NCBI GenBank assembly: GCA_026874595.1
Contig: CM049310.1
Location: 53,509,058-53,573,057 of the forward strand
DNA from: Sipunculus nudus
Taxonomy: Eukaryota > Annelida > Sipuncula > Golfingiida > Sipunculidae
Reading direction: 5' to 3'
Length of the DNA: 64,000 bases
Position 1 is the first letter of the stretch; every line of letters begins with the position of its first letter. Below are positions 16,203-25,879 of this stretch, in pieces. Position numbers and translations under genes: made by a program. The notes beneath the pieces are model-generated. The model saw nothing but the letters and a program-made list of their open reading frames with translations. It was not told the origin of the DNA and searched no databases.

Positions 16203-17465
16203 TCAACAGCCTTTCAGAAAAGCCTCGCAGCGTATAAGCTCGCTCCCATAGCGAAACCCATGCTCGAGTGCCTTCTTGGCGCTCTCGCCCTGTTGGAAGT
16301 GCACGAGTACCTTCCATACCGGTTTCCTCCCGTGCCTGAGCCGCACGACCTCTTTGGCTTTTAGGCCCTGTTCTGTGAGTTCCGTCATTATCTCCTCCGT
16401 TGAGATATGCGGACTCACTCCCTTTGCCACCACCGATGTCAGTCTTGTGCCCTTTGGTTTAGCTTGCTTGTTGCCCCGTGCAAGCTCTACTACTACCTTG
16501 GGCCCTGTCTTGATCAGGGGGCGCCAGTCGGGCCTGGCCTCCCTAGCCGTTTCGGGGAGCGTGACTACCACTACTCCCTTATCTCTCTTGACCGTACAGG
16601 TGGAGGTGCCCGTGCACTCCGTTACCAGCCTGTTAAGCCTTCTGCTGTTCTGTCTGAGGTCTACTGGTAAGCCCCTTACCCAGTATTTCCTCAATTCCTG
16701 GCTCTGAACCGGGCCCTCGACTTCTCGATCAGCCACCGTACCTCTCGGCTGGCTGTTCGCCGTGCTCCCTGACCGTACAGGCGAGCTCGGAGCCGTGGTG
16801 TCGACCGCCGTTTGATTATCCCGGGTCTCCAGTCTAGTGGGCGACCCGCTATCACCTGTGCGGTCGGCTTTTGAGGGCGTCAGTTCAGACCCCCTGGTTT
16901 GAGAATTCTCGCCAGTATGACCCGGGTCCGATCTCTCGGTCGGGCTCGGGGACAGTGTCCTGAGAACCATCGGCCACTCAGGCGATCCCACATCGATAAT
17001 TAGAGACCCCGACCGTTCGGGCGTCTCTACCTTGTCCGGCCCCGGGACCTCCGGGGTGACCACTTCCGGGGTCTCCGGGGTTACCACCACCCTTGATGAC
17101 TCGTTGCATTTCACCGGGGAGTCATCAAATAGTTCGAAGCTGGCGTCCCCGGTCTGGGTGGCTGGTGCCGAGCTCGGGGAACCCAGCGTAGAGCTCGGCG
17201 CGTTCGTTACCTCGTGTAACGGCCCATCGCCCGCTGGGTTCTGTGGAGCCGATCCCGTGATCGCGCCCCGGCCCACCGTCTCGGTCAGCGCGGCCGCCGC
17301 CTGCGCGCTACCGATGCTCTCAGTGATTAGCCCCGCTATCATCCGTAGGGCGTGAGGCCCGTGCCTCGCTGCCTGTTGCAGCCCCCCTGTGATCTGGGTG
17401 AGACCCGGGACCACTTCTCTTTCTCTTTGAGAAAGCACTAACAGCCTAGTTAGCGCTTCTGCCAT
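16203..17465 (-). CDS. LINE A ORF1 (Gag-like), 420 aa, missing its zinc knuckles
   Basis: ATG at 17465. N-terminal part (about 1-250) is low-complexity, Ser/Thr/Pro/Glu-rich. From about 262 (LRKYWVRGLPVDLRQNSRRL) to the end it has the RRM-like arrangement of Jockey-type ORF1 proteins (TSVVAKGVSPHISTEEIMTEL, WKVLVHFQQGESAKKALEHG, IRCEAFLKGC). The family normally continues into CCHC zinc knuckles; here it stops at once after GC, 21 nt before the endonuclease frame in another frame. This implies a deletion that removed the knuckles and the start of the endonuclease. Confidence 0.75.
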   Translation of the reverse strand: MAEALTRLLVLSQREREVVPGLTQITGGLQQAARHGPHALRMIAGLITESIGSAQAAAALTETVGRGAITGSAPQNPAGDGPLHEVTNAPSSTLGSPSSAPATQTGDASFELFDDSPVKCNESSRVVVTPETPEVVTPEVPGPDKVETPERSGSLIIDVGSPEWPMVLRTLSPSPTERSDPGHTGENSQTRGSELTPSKADRTGDSGSPTRLETRDNQTAVDTTAPSSPVRSGSTANSQPRGTVADREVEGPVQSQELRKYWVRGLPVDLRQNSRRLNRLVTECTGTSTCTVKRDKGVVVVTLPETAREARPDWRPLIKTGPKVVVELARGNKQAKPKGTRLTSVVAKGVSPHISTEEIMTELTEQGLKAKEVVRLRHGRKPVWKVLVHFQQGESAKKALEHGFRYGSELIRCEAFLKGC

Positions 17466-18352
17466 CCTTTTCAGTGCCCTCTCGCTGAATTTTCCCAGTT
17501 CTACTCCCGTTCGGGCAGTATGCTAGGTTTCTGATCCTTTCGCTCCTTCTAGATATTCCCTTTTTTAGGGGGTATATCGGGCTTTTCCTCTCGCCCTTTT
17601 AACCACGATCTTTTGTCGGGTCTTATTATTTTATTCCCGTTCGGGCAATAAAATAATGATGGTTTTCCTCACTTATAATTCCTATGCAGGCAATTATAAT
17701 TTTCCGGTCCCTGATGTTTGCCCCGTTTACTCGTACCTATTCAGGCTACGATCACTACTTTTTGAAGAAAGTTATTTCCAGAGCGTGGAAAGTAACTTGT
17801 CTTCGATTCAAGATAATACCGTAAATTCCGTGAGCCAGCGAGCCGAGAGCGGGCTCTATTCAGCAGTTTTTACCCAGAGCCGGGTTTCAAACTGTGAATT
17901 TTGTGGTCGGTCGGGCCGAGAGCTAGCCCTTGAGCCGAGAGCGGGCTCAGTGAGTGAATTAATTAACTGTACCGAGAGCGGGTACCAGTCAATTAGATCG
18001 TTTGTAGGTTTCACCTACCCCGGAGAGCCAACAGAGAAAATTCGAAAATGATACTATACCTATTTCCCCTATGGTAAACCTTAACTATAAATCTAAACCC
18101 TAGCTAAAATACACCTGTTGCAGGGATGATAGTACCGAAAGAGAAATAATAGTCCTAATGAGGACTGTTGTGTGTGGCTCCGGCCTCCAGACAAGCTAAT
18201 CACTAGTGTGAATAACCTGACTGGGGAGCAAGGCGCCAGTTAGTCTGCTGAGTCTCAGCGTCTCTGATTCCACTTGACTAATTAGACGGCGGTCTAATTA
18301 GAGCTGCTCCCAGGCACGTCCGTTCTCCACGGCTGCTGGGTGCAATGCAATG
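17466..18352 (-). other. LINE A 5' UTR with repeated hairpins
   Basis: Contains three 17-nt hairpins with a common 7-nt loop (17840-17856, 17932-17948, 17969-17985), a fourth weaker one near 17913-17929, a long AT-stem hairpin around ATTTTATTCCCGTTCGGGCA (about 17627-17660), and GACTAATTAGACGGCGGTCTAATTAG near 18275. A plus-strand open frame of 131 codons across 17656-18051 is antisense and probably meaningless. Confidence 0.65.
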
Positions 18353-19960
18353 ATTGATTGATTGATAGTCTTTATTTCCTCCAGTGATGAAGATATACAA
18401 TCAATATATATATGCGTGAAAGCAGAAAATTCAGTAATATGCAAAGATACAAAAGTGCGACATATAAGGAAATAAAGAATTACCAAACGTAACACAAGGA
18501 ATTAAACAAAAGGAATTGAACTGAGAATTGTTACTTTTAAAATATTATCTAGAAACACGCTTCATTATAGTTATAATAATGAAAATATATAGTGACAGCC
18601 ATATGTTAGCACATATTCCAGTGCATACAAAAAAGCATAATTAAACAGTTGGTACATGTAATAAATGACACTAAATGCAAGCAAGCATGCATGCTTCATG
18701 AGGTAACTTGAACTGAAAAATATATGAACTTAGCCCATATATATAAAAATGTAAAATATTCCTCGTCCCCAAGAAATAAGTCATCTGGCATAGGCCCTCC
18801 TAGCACGGCTTCGATTAATATATTTCGATCTAAAACCAAATAATCAATTAAAATATCTTGCATGTTCAAACGCATCGTGGTCCAGATTTTTTGTCTCTTG
18901 CCATTTAAGGCATTGCAGTCAAATACACAGTGTTCTACTTTGTCTGAGACCATGCAGCCACATTGTATACAAAGTTCATTATCAGTGTAACGTAGGCATG
19001 GATCTACTAGCAGTCGAGCTAAAAACATGAATACGAGCAAGGAACGCGGAAAGTACATGGCTGCTCTCCATAAAGGAGATGGTTTGATACAACAAAACGG
19101 CATGACTTTATTAAAATTTGTAAGGTGGGCATCCCCGGCAGCATTTTCTTCGAAAATTAGTTGTTCATTCGACGCTACCGCTTGCATAACAACCTTTTTC
19201 CAGACTTGTTTTCCAGGAAACAGTCCATTACTGAGGAACTGCTCTAGCGTGTACATTAAGTTGTATTTCTTAAGGATGTCAATAATGTCATTAGCAAAAC
19301 CCTTACTTGTTGACCGTTTGCAAATACTGACTTGATAAAATCTTGAAAAGAAAATGGTCTTACATGGATTTCCTATTGGTAAACAACATAACCGGCGCAA
19401 GAATAAAAGTTTAGAGATGTCTATAAATCCTCGCATACTAAAAAACCCAAGCATACTGGTTACACATACCGAACGTGTGCGTTTACGAAAACCCTGAGAA
19501 ACTTTAAGGCAAAATCTAAGCAATCGTTCCAGTTCTAAATACTCTGTCTCGGAGAGACAGTTCCATAATTCACACCCAAATAACGCCCGTGGTAATATTA
19601 CTGACCGCAGGAGCTTACCCATAGTAATAGGATTAAGTTTCGAGTCACCTGCCAACCCGACTGCAGACATCAAAGCGGTTCTGCCTTTCCTAATAGCCTG
19701 CGTTGTGCGGTCCCTGCTGTTCAGGTTATTTGTCCATATTATACCAACATGTTTTACTTTATAATCTTTTGATACCAATTTTTCGCCTAAGTACCAAGAT
19801 ATGTTAGGAATTCTGTTTATTCCAAAGATTACTATTTTTGTTTTGCTTACATTATAATGAAACCTCCACATTTTACTATAGGTCCCACAAATATCTAGAA
19901 GCGCTTGGAGCGCTCTCGGAGACGATGCCAGTAGACAGACGTCATCCGCCTGACTGGGTG
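18353..19960 (-). mobile_element. 3' half of a second, different LINE
   Basis: It starts inside the RT catalytic motif and ends in a (ATCA)n tail at about 18349-18366. It is AT-rich, unlike LINE A, and shows no nucleotide similarity to it. Confidence 0.75.
18696..19959 (-). pseudogene. RT C-terminal part of the second LINE, 5' truncated
   Basis: The frame opens ...QADDVCLLASSPRALQALLD: the A-D-D of the RT active site with the preceding aromatic residue lost exactly at the junction. It continues through the RT thumb (SKTKIVIFGINR, VKHVGIIW) and a C-terminal region with CIQCGCMVSDKVEHCVFDC, a C-x2-C...H-x4-C zinc-like motif common at the end of CR1/L2-type ORF2 proteins. It stops at 18696. The clade is inferred from that motif only. 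Over 400 codons remain open, so the insertion is young. Confidence 0.75.
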
Positions 19961-21219
19961 ACCGGGGAGTCATCAAATAGTTCGAAGCTGGCGTCCCCGG
20001 TCTGGGTGGCTGGTGCCGAGCTCGGGGAACCCAGCGTAGAGCTCGGCGCGTTCGTTACCTCGTGTAACGGCCCATCGCCCGCTGGGTTCTGTGGAGCCGA
20101 TCCCGTGATCGCGCCCCGGCCCACCGTCTCGGTCAGCGCGGCCGCCGCCTGCGCGCTACCGATGCTCTCAGTGATTAGCCCCGCTATCATCCGTAGGGCG
20201 TGAGGCCCGTGCCTCGCTGCCTGTTGCAGCCCCCCTGTGATCTGGGTGAGACCCGGGACCACTTCTCTTTCTCTTTGAGAAAGCACTAACAGCCTAGTTA
20301 GCGCTTCTGCCATCCTTTTCAGTGCCCTCTCGCTGAATTTTCCCAGTTCTACTCCCGTTCGGGCAGTATGCTAGGTTTCTGATCCTTTCGCTCCTTCTAG
20401 ATATTCCCTTTTTTAGGGGGTATATCGGGCTTTTCCTCTCGCCCTTTTAACCACGATCTTTTGTCGGGTCTTATTATTTTATTCCCGTTCGGGCAATAAA
20501 ATAATGATGGTTTTCCTCACTTATAATTCCTATGCAGGCAATTATAATTTTCCGGTCCCTGATGTTTGCCCCGTTTACTCGTACCTATTCAGGCTACGAT
20601 CACTACTTTTTGAAGAAAGTTATTTCCAGAGCGTGGAAAGTAACTTGTCTTCGATTCAAGATAATACCGTAAATTCCGTGAGCCAGCGAGCCGAGAGCGG
20701 GCTCTATTCAGCAGTTTTTACCCAGAGCCGGGTTTCAAACTGTGAATTTTGTGGTCGGTCGGGCCGAGAGCTAGCCCTTGAGCCGAGAGCGGGCTCAGTG
20801 AGTGAATTAATTAACTGTACCGAGAGCGGGTACCAGTCAATTAGATCGTTTGTAGGTTTCACCTACCCCGGAGAGCCAACAGAGAAAATTCGAAAATGAT
20901 ACTATACCTATTTCCCCTATGGTAAACCTTAACTATAAATCTAAACCCTAGCTAAAATACACCTGTTGCAGGGATGATAGTACCGAAAGAGAAATAATAG
21001 TCCTAATGAGGACTGTTGTGTGTGGCTCCGGCCTCCAGACAAGCTAATCACTAGTGTGAATAACCTGACTGGGGAGCAAGGCGCCAGTTAGTCTGCTGAG
21101 TCTCAGCGTCTCTGATTCCACTTGACTAATTAGACGGCGGTCTAATTAGAGCTGCTCCCAGGCACGTCCGTTCTCCACGGCTGCTGGGTGCAATGCAATG
21201 CAATGGCAATGATGACTTT
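19961..21219 (-). mobile_element. LINE A 5' fragment, second copy
   Basis: 5' UTR and the first ~119 codons of ORF1 (20313 down to about 19966), same as 17118-18352 without indels. The ORF1 frame runs 5 codons into foreign sequence and stops at 19942. A few extra nucleotides (TAAAGTCATCATTGCCATTG on the minus strand) lie between its 5' end and the TSD. Confidence 0.8.
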
Positions 21220-21267
21220 ACTTTACTAGCGAGACAGTTCGGTCCGCTTTTATGTCACCCCGTAACA
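21220..21267 (-). mobile_element. TRIM LTR, smaller part, right side of LINE insertion
   Basis: From the TSD copy ACTTTACTAGCGA to CACCCCGTAACA, completing the LTR interrupted at 12852. Confidence 0.8.
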
Positions 21268-22045
21268 CACCCCCTTTTAAGAGCGTTCTGCTATCAGAAC
21301 AAGACTAATTATCGCAGGAGTCACACTTTGGTGAGCTTATTCCCTGGGCCACAAATTTAACCGTCACGTTAGACGAGCCCCCATTTTGTTACGAAGACAA
21401 ATTGCTCAGGGGAAAATCCTGGGCCGATCCCGGTTTCGAACCCATGTCGGTGGCGCACAAGTCCGGCGTACCAACCGCTTCGCCAGAAAACCAAACTTTA
21501 CTAGCGAGACAGTTCGGTCCGCTTTTATGTCACCCCGTAACACACCTCCATTTAAGAGCGTTCTGCTATCAGAACAAGACTAATTATCGCAGGAGTCACA
21601 CTTTGGTGAGCTTATTCCCTGGGCCACAAATTTAACCGTCACGTTAGACGAGCCCCCATTTTGTTACGAAGACAAATTGCTCAGTGGAAAATCCTGGGCC
21701 GATCCCGGTTTCGAACCCATGTCGGTGGCGCACAAGTCCGGCGTACCAACCGCTTCGCTAGAAAAGCAAACTTTACTAGCGAGACAGTTCGGTCCGCTTA
21801 TGTCACCCCGTAAAACACCCCCTTTTAAGAGCGTTCTGCTATCAGAACAAGACTAATTATCCCAGGAGTCACAATTTGGTGAGCTTATTCCCTGGGCCAC
21901 AAATTTAACCGTCACGTTAGACGAGCCCCCATTTTGTTACGAAGACAAATTGCTCAGGGAAAAAAACCCTGGGCCGATCCCGGTTTCGAACTCATGTCGG
22001 TGGCGCACAAGTCAGTTCGTACCGCTTTTATGTCACCCCGTAACA
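21268..22045 (-). mobile_element. Tandem TRIM array: three interiors and three further LTRs
   Basis: LTRs at 21387-21542, 21662-21815 and 21935-22045 (the last with an internal deletion), each TGTTACG...CGTAACA on either strand (last base pairs decayed in the second). Interiors of about 119 bp at 21268-21386, 21543-21661, 21816-21934. Read on the minus strand, each interior starts AAA then TGGGGGCTCGTC, a 12-nt match to the tRNA-Pro primer site of gammaretroviruses, and ends in the purine tract AAAAGGGGGTG before the next TGTTACG. No coding capacity: a terminal-repeat retrotransposon in miniature, tandemly joined. Confidence 0.8.
21421..21486 (-). promoter_or_regulatory. tRNA-like Pol III promoter inside the TRIM LTR
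   Basis: Minus strand: A box TGGCGAAGCGG and a perfect B box GGTTCGAAACC about 31 nt apart, followed by GGGATCGGCC. The same block is in the LTRs at 12732 and 21662, and partly (A box lost) at 21935. Confidence 0.7.
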
Positions 22046-22165
22046 ATATATATATATATATATTACAAAGTGCACTTCAAAGTGTCTACATTTTCATAGA
22101 GTATGAGTTTTTACACAGAAGGCACGCAGAGCTTTTGTGTGTTCTTTAAGGTTTTCTTTAGTGAA

Positions 22166-22330
22166 AAAGTTTATCACGAAAGTAGGAGTGGAGGAAACTG
22201 GAGAAACCCACCAGCCGAAGAGCGACTACAACCCATTGTCATGGCCACGCCGGGAATCGAACCAGGGTCGCTGATGAAAGAGCCGAATATGTTACCATTC
22301 GGCTGTCCAGCCCACATTTCCACGCAATGT
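22166..22330 (-). mobile_element. tRNA-derived SINE
   Basis: Minus strand: A-box-like CAGCCGAATGGT, B box GGTTCGATTCC, then a body with GTGGGTTTCTCCAGTTTCCTCC, a motif of a central domain shared by many marine-invertebrate SINEs. Confidence 0.65.
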
Positions 22331-22345
22331 TGCAGCAGACTATTT

Positions 22346-23593
22346 AATTTATAGACGGTATAATTTATTAACCCTGCAACAGTAAGTTTTTAGACGGCCT
22401 AGCAATAGTTTATTCAGCAAGTTGACTCCATACATAAACTGTCAATATTGTCTCAGCCGAAAATTACATTGCGAACCCCCTGTGAAACGATTTCCTATTC
22501 TAGAGGGGCGAACTTGCGCAACTCCCTGTAATGTATTTGCTATCAATTGAGTGAATGGGACATTTTCCATTCAGGACGTCTCCAACTATCCACTACAATG
22601 TAAAATAAACATTTTTCATTGGATAATCATGGGCCACCTCTCGAAAGAATCAACTCAACCGTAAACAATGCACGGCTTGAAGCCTTATAACTGTCACAAA
22701 TGGTTCACAAGTCCGCGAAAATATATGTAATAAATACAGCAAAAATAAGCAATAAATGGGTTACAGAGTCAGTTTTTGTTAAAAACACTAAACTTTCCAG
22801 AATACGGTTGGGTGAGACATCTACGTGATTTAGTTTGTGATAAACTACCAAGGAGCGGACGGCACCATCTCACAGTAGGCTTTTACCTGTCACAGTGCCA
22901 GACGTGTTTTGTCAGGCGTATAATCGAAGCGCTCGGCGTCTTCCTGTAAACAAATCGACCTCCAATATAGTATAGGGTTTCTTCACTTTATCAGGACAAA
23001 GAAGAAAGTCTGACCCGAAAAATACACACTCCGCAAGCTCAAATCAGTTAATGTTATTTTGTGTTGTATTAATTCTATGCATGATCTAGAAACTTCACGA
23101 ACCCATTTAAGCTAGTCATTCACCTGGCTTTTCTGTAAAATTTATGTCATATCCGATTTACTCTGCGTATATATATGAAAAAAAACTATAGGTAATTCTT
23201 CTTGAGTTCTGATAACGCACCTGTCTGTTTGTATATCTACAAGTTGTTAGTAAACACGGTAAATGGGCCAATGTTGACAACAGAAAAACCATGTAACCTA
23301 AGGTGGTAGTGGAATGGTCTCTATAGTTGCAAAACGCCCTTTGCAAAATTCTGGTTGGTCTGACTTGCCGCCCGATATTCTTGTTGCATGGGTCAGTATT
23401 ATCCTGGAAGCCCCCCACTTGTAAAAAACACGCCATATAAACAAAACTAACAACCTGCATGTGGTCGGATCGACAATTTTAGCTTCAAGCGTCAACCTTC
23501 ATTGAACAGACGTCAGATATCGGAATACGTCCTTTTAAGTGAGCCATGCAGCCTTTCTTAATGAATTACTGACTTGGCAATATTTTTATTTCA

Positions 23594-23669
<76 letters not shown>

Positions 23670-25570
23670 TTGTAAGTTTTCTTCCATGTATTTTAGCACA
23701 AATGCTTCCCGCTCTTGTAAGGATACTTAATATAAATAAGTGTCGACAGTGCTTAATTCGCCCGCCATCTACAGAATTGGGTCAAAACCAATGACCAATC
23801 GAATAATCGGTCGTCTATAAACAAGGTACATAAACAACTGATTTATGTACTAATCACTGGAATGAGCATTATCCCACGCTATATCAGTTCCTTTTGACAA
23901 CCTATCAAAGTTCCCCCAGGAAACCCATCCTGGCATACCGGCTATCTACAATCCAACTTTTTTGTACGTTGTTATGGTTCTATATGTATGAGAAACACAG
24001 TCATCGGATGTGTTTGCAATAACAAGATTGCTTCTAGTCTTGTGAACTTAAAAAACTCCAAATCAAGGAGAGGAAACATGAAAGAAGAATGACCGGTCAG
24101 AAGCTTGAACAATATTGGTTCGTGAAGTTGCGCGGTAGGGCCACCAGGTGGCGTGCGCTCTATTTTTATGGTTTGATCCACTGGTCGTGCCCGGTACAAG
24201 CTTGTCCACTTGAATACAGGAGTAGGCAAAAGGCTTAAGAACGAAATGTCGGCAGGTAATATTTTAAGGAGAAAACACTATGCTATATGTATATTTAACA
24301 GTTTTGGAATTTGAATATGTCCCTTTGAGGCGGGTCAGACCGACTCACAGGTTCACAATGTCTGAAAATTAATTTTTGAGATGGCTCTAGTCTAATTCCG
24401 ATGTAGAAATATATAAATATGTAACCTATCTATAAATGAATTTAGAATACAATCTGGACGATGTTTGATGTCACTGTCATACACTACATACAATTAAACA
24501 AGAGCACCGCTAACGTGTTTAATACGCCCGTCGTGTATTTGGTGAATTCTGACCTCATTAGATATGCGAGAATTTTGATGAGAATTTAATTCATGAGAGA
24601 AACTCTATTTGTTAATATGTATTATGAGTTTCATGAAAATCCATAGGATTTTTTTACTTTTGCTGGAAATCGAACTAAGGCGAGATATTTTACTGATTAA
24701 CATTTCTGATAAGTTTGATCATAAGTTCCTTCATAAGTTATCCCGGCGAAACTACAATTTAGCCCAGTGACTTTATTATATATGCGTGGATGTTGCCAAT
24801 AATCGAACTCGGGGGAGATAATCTGTTGGTTAGCGGTTATGGTGCGTTTCGTGTCAATCCATCAAAGCCCCGGGAAGTTAGAGTGGCGACACTAAAAGTT
24901 AACGGATGGACGGTGGGTATACCATGATATACTCCCGTCATATGACGGGCGTATAAAAAACAGAGATCTCAACTTTCCGAGACCTTGTCTAGTTATATAG
25001 ATGGACCAGGGCAGCTTTATGTTTACATAATGGTCAAACCATAATAGTATTTGCTCCAGCAATGATGGTAATGATATATTTCTTATTAGATTGATCATAT
25101 AAATATCGGTACAGTGCAGCTGCCTTACAAAGAACTAAATAGGCCATACTTTGTTCTCCAAATTCTGATTTATCTCTGTCTCCCTAACTCACAAGTACTA
25201 TCATTCTGTAGCTCTCCAGTCAAGCGTTGGACTATTCGTTAGGATTAGGGCCATGTAAATGCACCATCAAAGCGTAACTGCCCCGGCGGTCGGACCTTTA
25301 TGAGGGTCGTAATGTTCAATATCTGCGCCACTTATTCACTTCCTTATGTGATTTGTATGTCTGAAAGCGGTGTTTATAACACGGCAAGTAACAAACCCCC
25401 TGCACGGCCCAGTTTCCTCCTCTAATTTCCCTGTAAATCAATGAAATCAGCCGAGAGACTGATGAAGTGGTTCAGGAGGGACAGGTGGGATAAACACAGG
25501 GGTTAAAACTACTTTGAATTCAATTCATTTCCATTGAACTGATATAGGGTGAAAATCCAGAATTTAAAAC
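22346..25570. other. Host DNA without recognisable genes
   Basis: No supported coding region. Holds a (TA)n microsatellite at 23597-23664 and a weak tRNA-like B box (GAGTTCGATT) on the minus strand near 24800. Confidence 0.55.
23597..23664. repeat. (TA)n microsatellite
   Basis: About 34 uninterrupted TA units. Confidence 0.95.
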
Positions 25571-25604
25571 CAAACTAGAAATCTGCATTCTGTGGAATGC
25601 AAGC

Positions 25605-25873
25605 AGCCTCCGCCATCTGGGGTTTCCTAATTGTGGCATGCTCCCAAAACCTTGTTTACATTCACTTATTCAGCCCATATTCCCAGGTTCATTCGGGCAT
25701 AAGTGGAATATTCCTTGGTTATCATAAGCCGGATCCACGCACAAATCTTATTGATTCTTCACTGTCCCGTTCCCTGAAAATTTCATGAGATTCTGTTCAT
25801 GATTGTGTGATTTATGTTGTGAACAAACACACACAAACGAACGGGAATGAATGCATACACACCTGGCGGAGGC
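25605..25873 (+). repeat. MITE-like element with CCTCCGCC terminal inverted repeats
   Basis: GCCTCCGCCATCTGG at the left and CCTGGCGGAGGC at the right; about 270 bp, no coding capacity. A flanking block GAAATCTGCATTC...GAATGC is also shared. Family copies: 11593 (fragment), about 42055-42320, 44080-44280, 58893-59206, 59715-59995 (inverted). Confidence 0.65.
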
Positions 25874-25879
25874 AATAAA

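Larger units (their letters stand above)
12853..21219 (-). mobile_element. Chimeric non-LTR retrotransposon insertion, 8.4 kb, with 13-bp TSD
   Basis: Flanked by the direct repeat ACTTTACTAGCGA (12840-12852 and 21220-21232), which is a single sequence in intact LTR copies. On the minus strand the order is: 5' part of LINE A (21219-19961), 3' part of an unrelated LINE (about 19960-18353), then a nearly full LINE A (18352-12853). The duplicated LINE A region (17118-18352 versus 19966-21200) showed no difference at any place I compared, at a constant offset of 2848. Confidence 0.75.

Noticed and set aside
17656-18051. 131-codon plus-strand frame, present identically at 20504-20899
   Set aside because: It is antisense to the LINE A 5' UTR, and its identity in both places only reflects the recent duplication.
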